Assembly: GCF_025340265.1 (NCBI RefSeq)
Contig: NZ_CP022707.1
Location: 1,674,501 to 1,738,500, forward strand
Length of the DNA: 64,000 nucleotides
Source: Novosphingobium sp. 9
Lineage (GTDB): Bacteria > Pseudomonadota > Alphaproteobacteria > Sphingomonadales > Sphingomonadaceae
Reading direction: 5' to 3'
The notes under the pieces were generated by a model. That model ran no database searches and was not told the origin of the DNA. It was given only the letters and a program-made list of their open reading frames with translations. This document shows, in pieces, positions 25,245 through 36,103 of this stretch. Numbering within the stretch: position 1 is the first letter of the stretch; every line of letters begins with the position of its first letter. The position numbers were made by a program, and so were the translations under genes.

Positions 25245-26555
25245 ATGCCCATCGAGATCAAGATGCCCGCGCTTTCGCCCACCATGGAGGAAGGCAAGCT
25301 GGCCAAGTGGCTCGTCAAGGAGGGTGATACCGTCTCCTCCGGCGACATCATGGCGGAGATCGAGACGGACAAGGCGACCATGGAGTTCGAAGCCGTTGAC
25401 GAAGGCGTCATCGGCAAGATCCTGGTGGCCGAGGGGACCGAAGGCGTTAAGGTCGGAGCCGTGATCGCGGTGCTGGCCGGCGAAGGTGAGGATGTGTCTT
25501 CGATCGAAGCCGCCCCCGCCGCAGCACCCGCACCGGCTCCCACCGCTCCCGAAGCCGCTCCCGCTCCTGCCGCCGCCAAGGCTGCTGCTGCTCCGGCGCC
25601 TGCCGCAAGCGCACCTGCTGCCAAGACCGAAGGCCGTTCGATTGCCTCGCCGCTCGCGCGCCGGATCGCTGCCGACAAGGGCATCGACCTGTCGACGCTG
25701 ACCGGCACCGGCCCCAACGGTCGCATCGTCAAGGCGGACGTCGAGAATGCCAAGCCCGGTGCGGCTGCACCCAAGGCTGCGCCCGCTGCCGCAGCGGCTC
25801 CTGCCGCCGCGACGTCGAGCGTCGAGATGGCCGACAGCACCCGCGCGCTGCTCGATGCCCGTGTCCCGCACACGGTCGAGAAGCTTTCGGGCATGCGCAA
25901 GACCATCGCCAAGCGTCTGACCCAGTCCAAGCAGGAAGCGCCGCACATCTACCTGACGGTGGATGTGGTGCTCGACAAGCTGATGGCGCTGCGCTCGCAG
26001 GTCAACGCCCAGCTTGAAAAGCGCGGCATCAAGGTGTCGGTCAACGACATGCTGGTCAAGGCGCTCGGCATGGCTCTGGCCGAAGTGCCCGAGTGCAACG
26101 TGACCTTCGCCGGTGACGAGATCATCAAGTACGAGCGCGCCGACGTGTCGGTCGCGGTGTCGATCCCCAACGGCCTGATCACCCCGATCGTGCCGGACGC
26201 GGGCGGCAAGTCGTTCTCGCAGATCGCGACGATGACCAAGGACCTCGGCAAGCGCGCCAAGGAAGGTAAGCTCAAGCCCGAAGAGTATCAGGGCGGCACC
26301 GCCTCGATCTCGAACATGGGCATGATGGGCATCACGCAGTTCGCAGCCGTCATCAACCCGCCGCAGTCGGTGATCCTGGCGATCGGCGCGGGCGTGAAGC
26401 GCCCCTGGGTGATGGAAGACGGCTCGATCGGCGTTGCCACCATCCTGACCGCGACCGGCAGCTTCGACCACCGCGGTGTGGACGGGGCAGACGGCGCACG
26501 CCTGATGGCCGCGTTCAAGGACTTCGTCGAGAACCCGCTCGGGATGATCGCGTAA
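25245..26555 (+). CDS. pdhC: Pyruvate dehydrogenase E2 (dihydrolipoamide acetyltransferase)
   Basis: E2 core of the pyruvate dehydrogenase complex; transfers acetyl from lipoamide to CoA. One N-terminal lipoyl domain with the lipoylation Lys in [17 protein letters not shown] (about residues 40-50) is followed by a long Ala/Pro-rich linker, a peripheral subunit-binding domain ([20 protein letters not shown]), a second Ala-rich linker and the catalytic domain ending with the active-site [10 protein letters not shown] near residue 409. The ATG at 25245 begins [15 protein letters not shown] thioesterase and lpdA follow without gaps. The E1 genes are not in this window before pdhC, so the complex genes are split. 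Confidence 0.94.
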   Translation: MPIEIKMPALSPTMEEGKLAKWLVKEGDTVSSGDIMAEIETDKATMEFEAVDEGVIGKILVAEGTEGVKVGAVIAVLAGEGEDVSSIEAAPAAAPAPAPTAPEAAPAPAAAKAAAAPAPAASAPAAKTEGRSIASPLARRIAADKGIDLSTLTGTGPNGRIVKADVENAKPGAAAPKAAPAAAAAPAAATSSVEMADSTRALLDARVPHTVEKLSGMRKTIAKRLTQSKQEAPHIYLTVDVVLDKLMALRSQVNAQLEKRGIKVSVNDMLVKALGMALAEVPECNVTFAGDEIIKYERADVSVAVSIPNGLITPIVPDAGGKSFSQIATMTKDLGKRAKEGKLKPEEYQGGTASISNMGMMGITQFAAVINPPQSVILAIGAGVKRPWVMEDGSIGVATILTATGSFDHRGVDGADGARLMAAFKDFVENPLGMIA

Positions 26556-26954
26556 ATGGACGCGCCCGCGCGTGCCGTGAACAATGGCCGCGATCCGGTG
26601 ATCCGGGTAACGGCCATGCCCGCCGATGCCAACGCCTATGGCGACATCTTCGGCGGCTGGCTGATGAGCCTCATGGACTCGGGCGCGGGGCTGATCGCCG
26701 CGCGCCATTCGCACGGTCGCGCCGTTACGGTGGCGATGGACGGGATGCAGTTCCACTCGCCCGTCCGCATCGGCGACGAGGTTTCGGTCTACGGCACGCT
26801 GGAGCGTGTGGGCCGCACCTCGATGACGATCTCGATCGAGGCCTGGCGCCGGCATCGCCACGAGGAAGAAGAAGTGAAAGTGACCCAGGCAGTGTTCACT
26901 TTCGTCGCGGTGGACGAGAACAAGCGTCCCCGCGTGATCGATCAGGAGATTTGA
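26556..26954 (+). CDS. Acyl-CoA thioesterase, hotdog fold
   Basis: A 132-residue single-hotdog-domain acyl-CoA thioesterase of the YciA type, hydrolysing acyl-CoAs to free acids and CoA. Family features are MPADANAYGDIFGGWLMSLMDSGAG near the start, VAMDGMQFHSPVRIGDEVSVYG in the middle and TQAVFTFVAVDENKRPRVI at the end. The ATG follows the pdhC stop directly, and lpdA starts 5 bases after its stop, so it is embedded in the pdhC-lpdA unit. A link to acetyl-CoA or CoA homeostasis is suggested by context only. Confidence 0.85.
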   Translation: MDAPARAVNNGRDPVIRVTAMPADANAYGDIFGGWLMSLMDSGAGLIAARHSHGRAVTVAMDGMQFHSPVRIGDEVSVYGTLERVGRTSMTISIEAWRRHRHEEEEVKVTQAVFTFVAVDENKRPRVIDQEI

Positions 26955-26958
26955 AGCA

Positions 26959-28371
26959 GTGGCTGATTCCTACGACGTCATCGTCCTCGGTTCGGGCCCC
27001 GGCGGCTATGTTGCGGCGATCCGTTCCGCACAGCTCGGCCTCAAGACCGCAATCGTCGAGCGCGAACTGCTCGGCGGCATCTGCCTCAACTGGGGCTGTA
27101 TTCCGACCAAGGCGCTGCTGCGCTCCTCGGAAGTGTTCCACCAGATGAAGCACGCCAAGAACTACGGTCTGGCGGCGGACAACATCCGCGCCGACCTGGA
27201 CGCCATCGTCAAGCGTTCGCGCGGCGTGGCCAAGCAGCTCAATCAGGGCGTCACGCACCTGATGAAGAAGAACAAGATCACCGTCCACATGGGCACCGGC
27301 ACGCTTCTGGGCGGCGGCAAGATCGAAGTGAAGGGCGACAAGGGCGCCGAGACCATCTCGGGCAAGCACATCATCGTCGCCACCGGCGCGCGGGCGCGCG
27401 AACTGCCGTTCGCTCCCGTCGACGGCAAGCGCGTGTGGACCTATCGTCACGCGATGACCCCCACCGAAATGCCGACCAAGCTGCTGGTCATGGGCTCGGG
27501 CGCCATCGGCGTCGAGTTCGCCAGCTTCTACAACGACATGGGCGTCGAGGTCACGATCGTCGAGATGCTCGACCGGATCATGCCGGTGGAGGACAAGGAC
27601 GTCTCCTCGTTCATGGAGAAGGCGCTCACCAAGCAGGGCATGAAGATCCTCACCGAAGCGGCGGTGCAGGAGGTCAAGGCCGGCGCGGCGGACGTGAAGG
27701 TCAAGATCAAGGCCAAGGACGGCAAGATCACCGAGGAAACCTACAGCCATGTGATCTCGGCGGTCGGCATCGTGCCGAACACCGAGAACGTCGGGCTGGA
27801 GAAGGTCGGCGCCAAGCTGGACCGCGGTTTCATCCAGATCGACGACTATGGCCGCACCGGCGTGCCGGGCCTGTGGGCCATCGGTGACTGCACCCCCGGA
27901 CCCTGGCTTGCCCACAAGGCCAGCCACGAGGGTGTGACGACCGCCGAGTCGATTGCCAAGGAGCTGGGCAACAAGGACGTGCACCCGCACGGCCTTGACC
28001 GGAACAACATTCCGGGCTGCACCTATTGCCACCCGCAGGTGGCGTCGGTCGGCATGACCGAGGCCAAGGCCAAGGAAGCGGGCTACACCGTCAAGGCGGG
28101 TACGTTCCCGTTCATCGGCAACGGCAAGGCCATCGCGCTGGGCGAGCCGGAAGGCTTCGTGAAGACGGTGTTCGACGCCAAGACCGGCGAACTGCTGGGC
28201 GCACACATGGTCGGCGCGGAAGTGACCGAGATGATCCAGGGCTACGTCGTCGGCAAGACGCTGGAGACCACGGAACTCGAACTGATGCAGACGGTGTTCC
28301 CGCACCCGACCATTTCGGAAGCGATGCACGAATCGGTGCTCGCCGCCTACGGTCGCGCGCTTCACATCTGA
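26959..28371 (+). CDS. lpdA: Dihydrolipoyl dehydrogenase (E3)
   Basis: FAD-dependent disulfide oxidoreductase that reoxidises dihydrolipoamide in the 2-oxoacid dehydrogenase complexes, 470 residues. The FAD-binding GSGPGGYVAA is at 11-20, the redox disulfide Cys42/Cys47 lies in GGICLNWGCIPTKALL, an NAD-binding GSGAIGVEFASFY follows, FAD contact is in GLWAIGDCT, and the C-terminal catalytic pair is in HPTISEAMHESVLA. The start is GTG at 26959. As the E3 of the pdhC cluster it serves pyruvate dehydrogenase and probably other complexes. A terminator follows. Confidence 0.96.
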   Translation: MADSYDVIVLGSGPGGYVAAIRSAQLGLKTAIVERELLGGICLNWGCIPTKALLRSSEVFHQMKHAKNYGLAADNIRADLDAIVKRSRGVAKQLNQGVTHLMKKNKITVHMGTGTLLGGGKIEVKGDKGAETISGKHIIVATGARARELPFAPVDGKRVWTYRHAMTPTEMPTKLLVMGSGAIGVEFASFYNDMGVEVTIVEMLDRIMPVEDKDVSSFMEKALTKQGMKILTEAAVQEVKAGAADVKVKIKAKDGKITEETYSHVISAVGIVPNTENVGLEKVGAKLDRGFIQIDDYGRTGVPGLWAIGDCTPGPWLAHKASHEGVTTAESIAKELGNKDVHPHGLDRNNIPGCTYCHPQVASVGMTEAKAKEAGYTVKAGTFPFIGNGKAIALGEPEGFVKTVFDAKTGELLGAHMVGAEVTEMIQGYVVGKTLETTELELMQTVFPHPTISEAMHESVLAAYGRALHI

Positions 28372-28400
28372 TGGCGCACATCTGATCGACCGGTTGAGAT

Positions 28401-28446
28401 CGAAACGCGAAAGGGCGGGGGCTTGATGCTCCCGCCCTTTTCGTTT
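28401..28446. terminator. Terminator after lpdA
   Basis: AAAGGGCGGG pairs with CCCGCCCTTT with a loop of about 12 bases, and flanking CGAAACG and CGTTTG extend the stem. It can serve the convergent SIMPL gene as well. Confidence 0.7.
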
Positions 28447-28453
28447 GGCCCGC

Positions 28454-29221
28454 TTATTGCAGCGCGTAGGAGACCATGATCCGTGCGCTCGTCTCGATCG
28501 GCGCAGGCTTCATGCCGACCTTGATCGGTGCCGGCGGAGCAGGCGGTGGGGGTGGCGGAGGAGCTTCTCCAGCCCGCATGGCGGTGACCATGAGCTCCGG
28601 CGCGACGTTGCGATAATCCCCGTCCTGCACGCGCAGGAGTGGCCCCAGTTTGCGGCCCGAGCCGTCGGCGATCATCTGCGCCTGATTGCGCGCATCGGCC
28701 AAGGCCTGCGCCAGAGCCTTGGCCCGTGCGGCATTGTCGTCGTGCAACGAGAAGCGGCTGATCCCGACGTATGTGCCACCCAGACGGCTGATGAGGCCGG
28801 TCAGCGTTCCCGCATCGTCCACATCGCCGGTCTCGACCTGCACGGGCATCGTCGCGACATAGCCGATGACGGCGCAGGGGCCTTCGGACAGACGCTGCGT
28901 GCCGTAGTTGTTGGCATCGCATTCCTTGGGGCGGATTTCCGCCACGTTGAGGTCGGACGTATGCAGGTCCGCATCCTTGGCAAGGTTGCGGACCCCGCCT
29001 TCGATCCTCAGCGCCGAGTCGCGCAGTTTCGTGATGGCCGTATCGGACGTGGTTCCTTCGCCGCGCACGGTATAGCCGATTGTCACCCGGTCCGGCGCGG
29101 TGCGCGCGATGCCGGTGGCGGAGACGAGAATCTGCGGTTGCGGCGGTTCGGTCTGGGCCTGGGCCGTTGTTGCCAAGGCAAGCGTGGGCAGGGCCATCAG
29201 TAAGGCGATAGTCGACTTCAC
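28454..29221 (-). CDS. SIMPL domain protein, periplasmic
   Basis: A 255-residue secreted protein of the SIMPL (DUF541) family. The signal peptide MKSTIALLMALPTLALATTAQAQ predicts periplasmic location. The SIMPL pattern is visible in ILVSATGIARTAPDRVTIGYTVRGEG, KLRDSALRIEGGVRNLAKD, YVATMPVQVET and KALAQALADARNQAQMIADG. A Pro-rich patch (about eight consecutive Pro near residue 220) precedes the last strand. Two cysteines in RPKECDANNYG and GPCAVIG may form a disulfide. The physiological role of the family is not well defined (one member, Bp26/OMP28, is an immunogenic periplasmic protein). Confidence 0.83.
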   Translation of the reverse strand: MKSTIALLMALPTLALATTAQAQTEPPQPQILVSATGIARTAPDRVTIGYTVRGEGTTSDTAITKLRDSALRIEGGVRNLAKDADLHTSDLNVAEIRPKECDANNYGTQRLSEGPCAVIGYVATMPVQVETGDVDDAGTLTGLISRLGGTYVGISRFSLHDDNAARAKALAQALADARNQAQMIADGSGRKLGPLLRVQDGDYRNVAPELMVTAMRAGEAPPPPPPPAPPAPIKVGMKPAPIETSARIMVSYALQ

Positions 29222-29302
29222 GTGTTTTCCCCTCGAAACGATGTCGATGGGGAAGATGCTAACCGCTTGCGAAGTCTTCGCAAAGACAATCGGCAGGCGC
29301 GA

Positions 29303-29662
29303 TCAGCCCGCAGTGCGCACCAGATGCTCGAACACCGCCGGATAGAGCGGCTCCTCGAACGCACAGCCCAGCGCATTGTCGCGCTGCCACACGATCTTCG
29401 CGGTCAGCATTTGCATGCCGGGGATACGGATGCGCAAGGGCGTGTCGGCGCGGACATCGGGCATCCATGCCACGCGAAAGCCGCCGGGCGAGAGGTCTTC
29501 CAGCCGCACCTTGCGCCATGGTCGGGTGCCCTGGCGCGCCTCGCACACGATGGAGACTTCCGCCCGCGTATCACGCTCGGGCTGCGCGTCGTCTTCGTCG
29601 TCAAGGTAAGGGAACTGAGCCAAGGGCGGGGCACTCCAGTGGATGCCTGCCGAATGTACCAC
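29303..29662 (-). CDS. PilZ domain protein
   Basis: A 119-residue protein with a PilZ domain. The c-di-GMP motif is divergent: the Arg cluster is ERDTRAEVS in place of a clear RxxxR, while the D/NxSxxG motif is present as DLSPGGFRVAW. The rest of the barrel, including IRIPGMQMLTAKIVWQRDNALGCAFEEPL, is typical. It could therefore bind c-di-GMP weakly or not at all. It stands alone between the SIMPL and GNAT genes, both on the same strand, with an 81-base gap to the SIMPL start. The start is the first ATG of the frame. Confidence 0.75.
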   Translation of the reverse strand: MVHSAGIHWSAPPLAQFPYLDDEDDAQPERDTRAEVSIVCEARQGTRPWRKVRLEDLSPGGFRVAWMPDVRADTPLRIRIPGMQMLTAKIVWQRDNALGCAFEEPLYPAVFEHLVRTAG

Positions 29663-29723
29663 CGCCCCTTACCAAGCCGTTACCAAACGGATGATAGTGC
29701 AACCAATCCGGTGGAAAACCGGA

Positions 29724-30257
29724 TCAGCGCAGGTCCCGGCTGAGCACGACGAGAGCAGGGTCGTCGTCGCAGACCTCCGAGACGAACCCCTTCTCCTGCT
29801 CCAGTTCGATGGCGGCGCGGTTGTCGCGCGATTCGATCGAGAATACCCGGCGGCAGCCCCGGCGCGCGGCCTGTTCGGCGAGGAAGTCCAGCATCGCCCA
29901 GCCGATACCGAGGCCGCGATGGCTGCCGCAGATCGACACGGCGACTTCCGCGTTCTCCAGCGGCCCGTCGCAGGCCAGCACGCCCGAGGCGACCAGTCGT
30001 CCGTTGGCGTGATCGAAGGCCAGCCACGATTCGGTGCGGAAATGATCGGTGTGGATGATCGGCTGCAACTGCACCGGGCCGATATGTCGTACGCCGCTGA
30101 GGAAGCGAAAGCGGCGGTCATCCTCCGAAACGCGGTCGAAGAAGTCCACCAGCATGATGATGTCCGAAGCGCGCGCCGAGCGGATGTCGAGCGCGAGACC
30201 GGCGCGGGTGGTAAGGACGGTGCTGTTGTGGACAGTTGCGGCGGCAGGATCGGTCAT
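29724..30257 (-). CDS. GNAT acetyltransferase, divergent from acsA
   Basis: A 177-residue protein with a GNAT acetyltransferase domain. The N-terminal part ([29 protein letters not shown]) resembles the GNAT domain of Pat-type protein acetylases; the acetyl-CoA binding region is [21 protein letters not shown] (motif A, R/Q-x-x-G-x-G/A). The ATG at 30257 ([11 protein letters not shown]) is chosen over the longer frame, which would run back to 30353. It faces acsA across about 240 bases. In other bacteria Acs is switched off by acetylation of a C-terminal lysine by such enzymes, so it may regulate Acs; this is inferred from context. Confidence 0.78.
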   Translation of the reverse strand: MTDPAAATVHNSTVLTTRAGLALDIRSARASDIIMLVDFFDRVSEDDRRFRFLSGVRHIGPVQLQPIIHTDHFRTESWLAFDHANGRLVASGVLACDGPLENAEVAVSICGSHRGLGIGWAMLDFLAEQAARRGCRRVFSIESRDNRAAIELEQEKGFVSEVCDDDPALVVLSRDLR

Positions 30258-30495
30258 GACACATAGGCTCCCATCACGAGACACAGGGCTTATGCGGCCA
30301 TTCGCGGCGCGCCGCCTTGATCCAGCGCAAATGCCGAGTCTGAAGGATGCCATCGTATCCGGGCCGGGACACCTTGCCCGCGCTTTCGCACCTGCAACGA
30401 TTCACCCCCTGTTCGCGTTGGCATCCATGTGCAAGACTGTGCGCAAAGGCACTCTGCGAGGTGCCGCACAGAAATTTGCGAGAGGAGACAACGCC

Positions 30496-32445
<1,950 letters not shown>

Positions 32446-32460
32446 GGTACGCTTGCTTAG

Positions 32461-32541
32461 GCGGCACCGGCCCTCTCCCCCACCCTGCCACCCGCAGGAT
32501 ACTACCGTTGGGTGCAGGGTGGGGGAGAGGGCCGGTGCCGC
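32461..32541. repeat. Large perfect inverted repeat after acsA
   Basis: The 28-base arms (32461-32488 and 32514-32541), starting GCGGCACCGGCCCTCTCC, are perfect inverted copies with a 25-base spacer. It sits between convergent genes and can act as a terminator or REP-like element, but has no T-run. The CT-rich core resembles the palindromes at 8207-8242. Confidence 0.75.
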
Positions 32542-32576
32542 GAAAATTCGCATGGCGCGAATTTTCAAACGGACTC

Positions 32577-33722
32577 TCAGGCCTTCAGGGCTTCGAGCAG
32601 GCGCTCCATCGCGGTGCGGATCTCGGCGGGATCGCGGGCGAAGCACAGGCGCAGGTGGCCGCGGCCTTCCTCGCCGAAGCCTTCGCCCGGCGCGATGCCG
32701 ACGCCAAGCTCCACGGCCTTGCGGGCGAGGGCCACGCCGTCGGTCAGGCCCTCGATGCGCGGGAACAGGTAGAACGCGCCGCCGATTTCCGGCAGTTCGA
32801 TGCGCGGATCGCTGCCCAGCACCTCGATGGCGGCAAGCCGGGCCGCCTCCAGCCGGGCGCGCTGCATGGCGACGAAAGTTTCGCCTTCCTCGCCAAGCGC
32901 GGCAAGGCCTCCGCGCTGCACGAAGTCAGGCGCGCAGGAGGTGTTGAACTCGATCAGCCGCTCGAAGGCCTGCACCAGTTCGGCTGGCGCAGTGATCCAG
33001 CCGAGCCGCCACCCGGTCATCGACCAGGTCTTGGAATAGCTGTTGACCACGACGATGCGGCGGCGCTCGTCGAAGTGTTCGAGGAACGAGGCTGGCGCCA
33101 CGCCTTCGGGCAGGATGCGCGAATAGACTTCGTCCGCCAGTAGCCAGATGCCGCGCCGGTCCAGTTCCTCGACAAGGCGGGCCATGTCTTGGGGCGGCAT
33201 GCGCCAGCCGGTGGGGTTCTGGGGGCTGTTGATGAGCACCACCCGCGTGCGTTCGGTGCAGGCGGCGAGGATATCGTCCACCGGCAGATCGAAGCGGGCG
33301 TTCGACAGGCGTAAGGGGACTTCGCGCACCGTGGCGCTCAGCACCTTGGGGATCGCCAGCAGGTTCGGCCATGTCGGCACCGGCACGATCACTTCGTCGC
33401 CCGGATCGACCAGCGCGGAGAGCGTGAGCAGCAGCGCGTTGAGGCCCGAACTGGTGACGGCGATGTTCCCGAAACCGGCGCTCGTCGCGAACAGGCGGCG
33501 CTGGTAGCGGTCCAGCCCTTCGCGAAGTTCCGGCAGGCCCAGGTTCGGGCCATAGCGCGTCTCGCCGCGCAGCAGGCTTTCGCGCGCCGCCTCGACGATC
33601 ACCGGGGCGGTCGGCAGGTCGCTTTCGCCGAACCACAGGGGGATCAGGCCGGGCGTCCCCATCGCGGCATTGGCGATCGAGCGGATCAGCGAGCCGGGCA
33701 GCTCGCGGGCAACATCACGCAT
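32577..33722 (-). CDS. PLP-dependent aminotransferase, class I/II
   Basis: Fold-type I aminotransferase of about 381 residues. The N-terminal region LWFGESDLPTAPVIVEAA is typical of aspartate/aromatic-type transaminases. The PLP site is SYSKTWSMTGWRLGW, with Lys of SKTW forming the Schiff base, preceded by INSPQNPTGWRMP and DEVYSRIL. The C-terminal substrate Arg lies in HLRLCFARDP. The specific amino donor cannot be inferred. The ATG at 33722 is 13 bases after the LacI stop; a TTG at 33728 is an alternative. It probably forms a unit with the LacI-type regulator upstream. Confidence 0.85.
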   Translation of the reverse strand: MRDVARELPGSLIRSIANAAMGTPGLIPLWFGESDLPTAPVIVEAARESLLRGETRYGPNLGLPELREGLDRYQRRLFATSAGFGNIAVTSSGLNALLLTLSALVDPGDEVIVPVPTWPNLLAIPKVLSATVREVPLRLSNARFDLPVDDILAACTERTRVVLINSPQNPTGWRMPPQDMARLVEELDRRGIWLLADEVYSRILPEGVAPASFLEHFDERRRIVVVNSYSKTWSMTGWRLGWITAPAELVQAFERLIEFNTSCAPDFVQRGGLAALGEEGETFVAMQRARLEAARLAAIEVLGSDPRIELPEIGGAFYLFPRIEGLTDGVALARKAVELGVGIAPGEGFGEEGRGHLRLCFARDPAEIRTAMERLLEALKA

Positions 33723-33735
33723 GCGCAAACGGCTC

Positions 33736-34755
33736 TCAGCAGGAGGTGCGACGGTGGAGCGTGGCGCAGACCTCGACCGGGTTCAGCCCCGCTTCCGGGG
33801 TGTCGAGCAGTTCGACCGCAACGCGCGCCATCTCGTCCACATCCTGATCGAACGAGGTGAGATCATAGCCCCGCCAGCGCGCGGCGGAGAGATTGTCGTA
33901 GCCGATGATGCGATAGTCGCGCCCGGCTTCGAGGCCGCGCGTGCGGCGCAGGGCGTCGATCACGCCGAAAGCGGTGACGTCGTTGGCGCAGAACAGCCCT
34001 TGGGGGACATCGTCCTTGGCGAGTTCCAATCCCGCCTGCCAGCCGCCCTCATAGGTGTAGTTGCCATCGACAATGCGCGGGGAACCGAGGCCGAGAGCCT
34101 CGACGCCTTCGATGAAGCCGCGCTGGCGGTCCATCTGCGAGAGGCTGTCCGGCGCGCCCGCGACATAGGCGAGGCTGGCTGCGCCGCACTCGTGCAGCAG
34201 GTTCGCCGCCTTCACGCCTGCCGCGCGGTTGTCGGACTGGACCACGCGGACCCATTCGCTCGACACGATCGAGTTCAGCGTGACGATCGGCAACTGGTAG
34301 CGGTCAAGCTGCTCCGCCACTTCGGGCGAGGACACCGCGAGCGCGCTGACCACGCCGTCCACGCGGTAGGTCTCCAGTTCGCCCACGGCATCGTCGAGCG
34401 CGAGGTCGCTATCGACCTGCATCAGCATGACCTGCCGGTCGGCAGCTTTCAGCGCGCGGGTGAAGGCGCCTAGCGTGGCGGTGTAGAACGGGTTCTCGAA
34501 GCTGCCGACGACCACCGCGATGATCCCGGTCTTGCCGCTCAGCATCATGCCGGGCAGGCGGCTGGGGCGATAGCCGAGTTCGCGCGCGGCGACTTCGATG
34601 CGTTCGCGCATGGCGGGCGAGACGCTGCCGCCGGGCGTGAAGCAGCGCGAGACGGCGGACTGCGAGACGCCGGCAAGCCGTGCGACATCATGTGAGGTGG
34701 GGGGCGGCGCGTCACGATGCCAGCGGCCGGAAGGGATGAATTGCCATGCACGCAA
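33736..34755 (-). CDS. LacI-family transcriptional regulator
   Basis: A 339-residue regulator with an N-terminal helix-turn-helix (SHDVARLAGVSQSAVSRCFTPGGSVSPAMRERIEVAA, about residues 21-57), the hinge helix region YRPSRLPGMMLSGKTG, and a periplasmic-binding-like ligand domain (GIIAVVVGSFENPFYTATLGAF, then SDNRAAGVKAANLL and GLFCANDVTAFGVIDALRRT). The start is TTG at 34755; the first 20 residues before the HTH are unusual and no ATG fits the frame. It precedes the aminotransferase on the same strand and may autoregulate and control it. Target and effector are unknown. Confidence 0.86.
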   Translation of the reverse strand: MRAWQFIPSGRWHRDAPPPTSHDVARLAGVSQSAVSRCFTPGGSVSPAMRERIEVAARELGYRPSRLPGMMLSGKTGIIAVVVGSFENPFYTATLGAFTRALKAADRQVMLMQVDSDLALDDAVGELETYRVDGVVSALAVSSPEVAEQLDRYQLPIVTLNSIVSSEWVRVVQSDNRAAGVKAANLLHECGAASLAYVAGAPDSLSQMDRQRGFIEGVEALGLGSPRIVDGNYTYEGGWQAGLELAKDDVPQGLFCANDVTAFGVIDALRRTRGLEAGRDYRIIGYDNLSAARWRGYDLTSFDQDVDEMARVAVELLDTPEAGLNPVEVCATLHRRTSC

Positions 34756-34844
34756 TCCTTATCGGTTGTGCGCAGCATGACAACGCAATTTCGTGCAAGC
34801 CCGCCGTCAATTCGCGCTGCACCAAAGTAAAAGGGCCCAAGTAA

Positions 34845-34880
34845 AGGGGCCGGATCACCCCTATGGCGATCCGGCCCCTT
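34845..34880 (-). terminator. Terminator of the alcohol dehydrogenase gene
   Basis: On the minus strand, a 12-bp stem AGGGGCCGGATC / GATCCGGCCCCT is followed by TTACTTGG. It lies about 28 bases after the dehydrogenase stop. Confidence 0.75.
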
Positions 34881-34907
34881 CAGTATCTGTCAGATGTGAG
34901 CGCGCGA

Positions 34908-35960
34908 TCAGGCGGCGGTTGCGAGGCTCGCCATGTCGATCACGAAGCGATAGTGGACGTCCGAGCGCTCCATGCGGTCCCACGCCTCGTTGATCTGGTC
35001 CATGCGGATCATCTCGACTTCGGGCAGGATGTTCTTGCGACCGCAGAAGTCGAGCATCTCCTGCGTCTCGGCGATGCCGCCGATCAGCGAACCGGCGATC
35101 GAGCGGCGACCCATGATGAGCGGCACGGTGCTGGTCTCGTCGACCGGGCCGACCTGGCCGACGATCACGAGGCTGCCGTCGACGTCGAGCAGCGGGGTGT
35201 AGGGGCTGAGGTCATGGCGCACCGGCACGGTATCGATGATGAGGTCGAAGCTGGAGGCAGCTTCGGCCATGGCATCGGCATCGCTGGAGATCAGCACGGC
35301 TTCGGCGCCGAGTGCGAAGGCGTCCTTCTCCTTGCCCGGCGTGCGGCTGAACACGGTAACTTGAGCGCCCATCGCCACGGCCAGCTTGACCGCCATGTGG
35401 CCAAGGCCGCCAAGGCCGATCACGCCGACGCGGCTGCCGGGGCCGACGTTCCAGGTCCGCAGCGGCGAATAGGTGGTGATCCCGGCGCAGAGCAGCGGCG
35501 CGGCCTTCGCGATATCGAGGCCCTCAGGGATGCTCAGCACGAATTCCTCGCGCACGACGATGTGGCGCGAATAGCCGCCTTGCGTGGCGGTGCCGTCGAC
35601 GCGGCTGGGGGCCGAGTAGGTGCCGGTGAAGCCTTCGCGGCAGAACTGTTCGTGATCGTGGTGGCACTGGTCGCATTCCTGGCAGGAATCGACCATGCAG
35701 CCGACGCCGACCTTGTCACCGACGGCGAAGTTCACGACGTCGGCACCGACTTCGATGACCTTGCCGATGATCTCGTGGCCGGGAACGACGGGGTACATCG
35801 TGCCGGGCCAGTCGCTGCGCGCGGTGTGCAGGTCGGAGTGGCAGACGCCGGAATAGAGGATCTCGATGGCGACATCTTCGGGGCGCAGCGCGCGGCGCTC
35901 GAACTCGTAGGGCGCAAGCGGCGTGTCGGCCGACTGGGCGGCGTAACCGATGGTCTTCAT
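34908..35960 (-). CDS. Zinc-dependent alcohol/aldehyde dehydrogenase (YahK-like)
   Basis: A 350-residue MDR-family NAD(P)-dependent alcohol dehydrogenase. Catalytic zinc ligands are in SGVCHSDLHT and PVVPGHEIIG, and structural zinc cysteines in DSCQECDQCHHDHEQFC. The cofactor-binding Rossmann motif is GVIGLGGLGHMAVKLA, and VTVFSRTPGKEKDA follows, where Ser-Arg-Thr suggests NADPH preference. The overall pattern matches the YahK/AdhC aldehyde reductase/cinnamyl alcohol dehydrogenase group. A LysR-type regulator is divergently encoded and is the likely controller. Confidence 0.88.
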   Translation of the reverse strand: MKTIGYAAQSADTPLAPYEFERRALRPEDVAIEILYSGVCHSDLHTARSDWPGTMYPVVPGHEIIGKVIEVGADVVNFAVGDKVGVGCMVDSCQECDQCHHDHEQFCREGFTGTYSAPSRVDGTATQGGYSRHIVVREEFVLSIPEGLDIAKAAPLLCAGITTYSPLRTWNVGPGSRVGVIGLGGLGHMAVKLAVAMGAQVTVFSRTPGKEKDAFALGAEAVLISSDADAMAEAASSFDLIIDTVPVRHDLSPYTPLLDVDGSLVIVGQVGPVDETSTVPLIMGRRSIAGSLIGGIAETQEMLDFCGRKNILPEVEMIRMDQINEAWDRMERSDVHYRFVIDMASLATAA

Positions 35961-36087
35961 GGGTGGGGGTCCTCATTACGGGGAAACTGGATATGCCAAT
36001 TGTCGTGCCGTCTCGGGCACGGCATTGGCAGTGTGAATGTAAGCTGTCGTCAGGTAAAGATTAGCGGCTGTCGGCGCATCGAACTCA

Positions 36088-36103
36088 TGATAGATGTTCA
36101 TCA
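36088..36103. promoter_or_regulatory. Candidate LysR operator between dehydrogenase and regulator
   Basis: TGATAGATGTTCATCA contains an inverted GATG-TT-CATC core immediately before the LysR ATG. LysR regulators often bind such imperfect palindromes near divergent promoters. A second inverted repeat, GCCAAT...ATTGGC, lies about 70 bases upstream (near 35995-36030). Confidence 0.35.
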
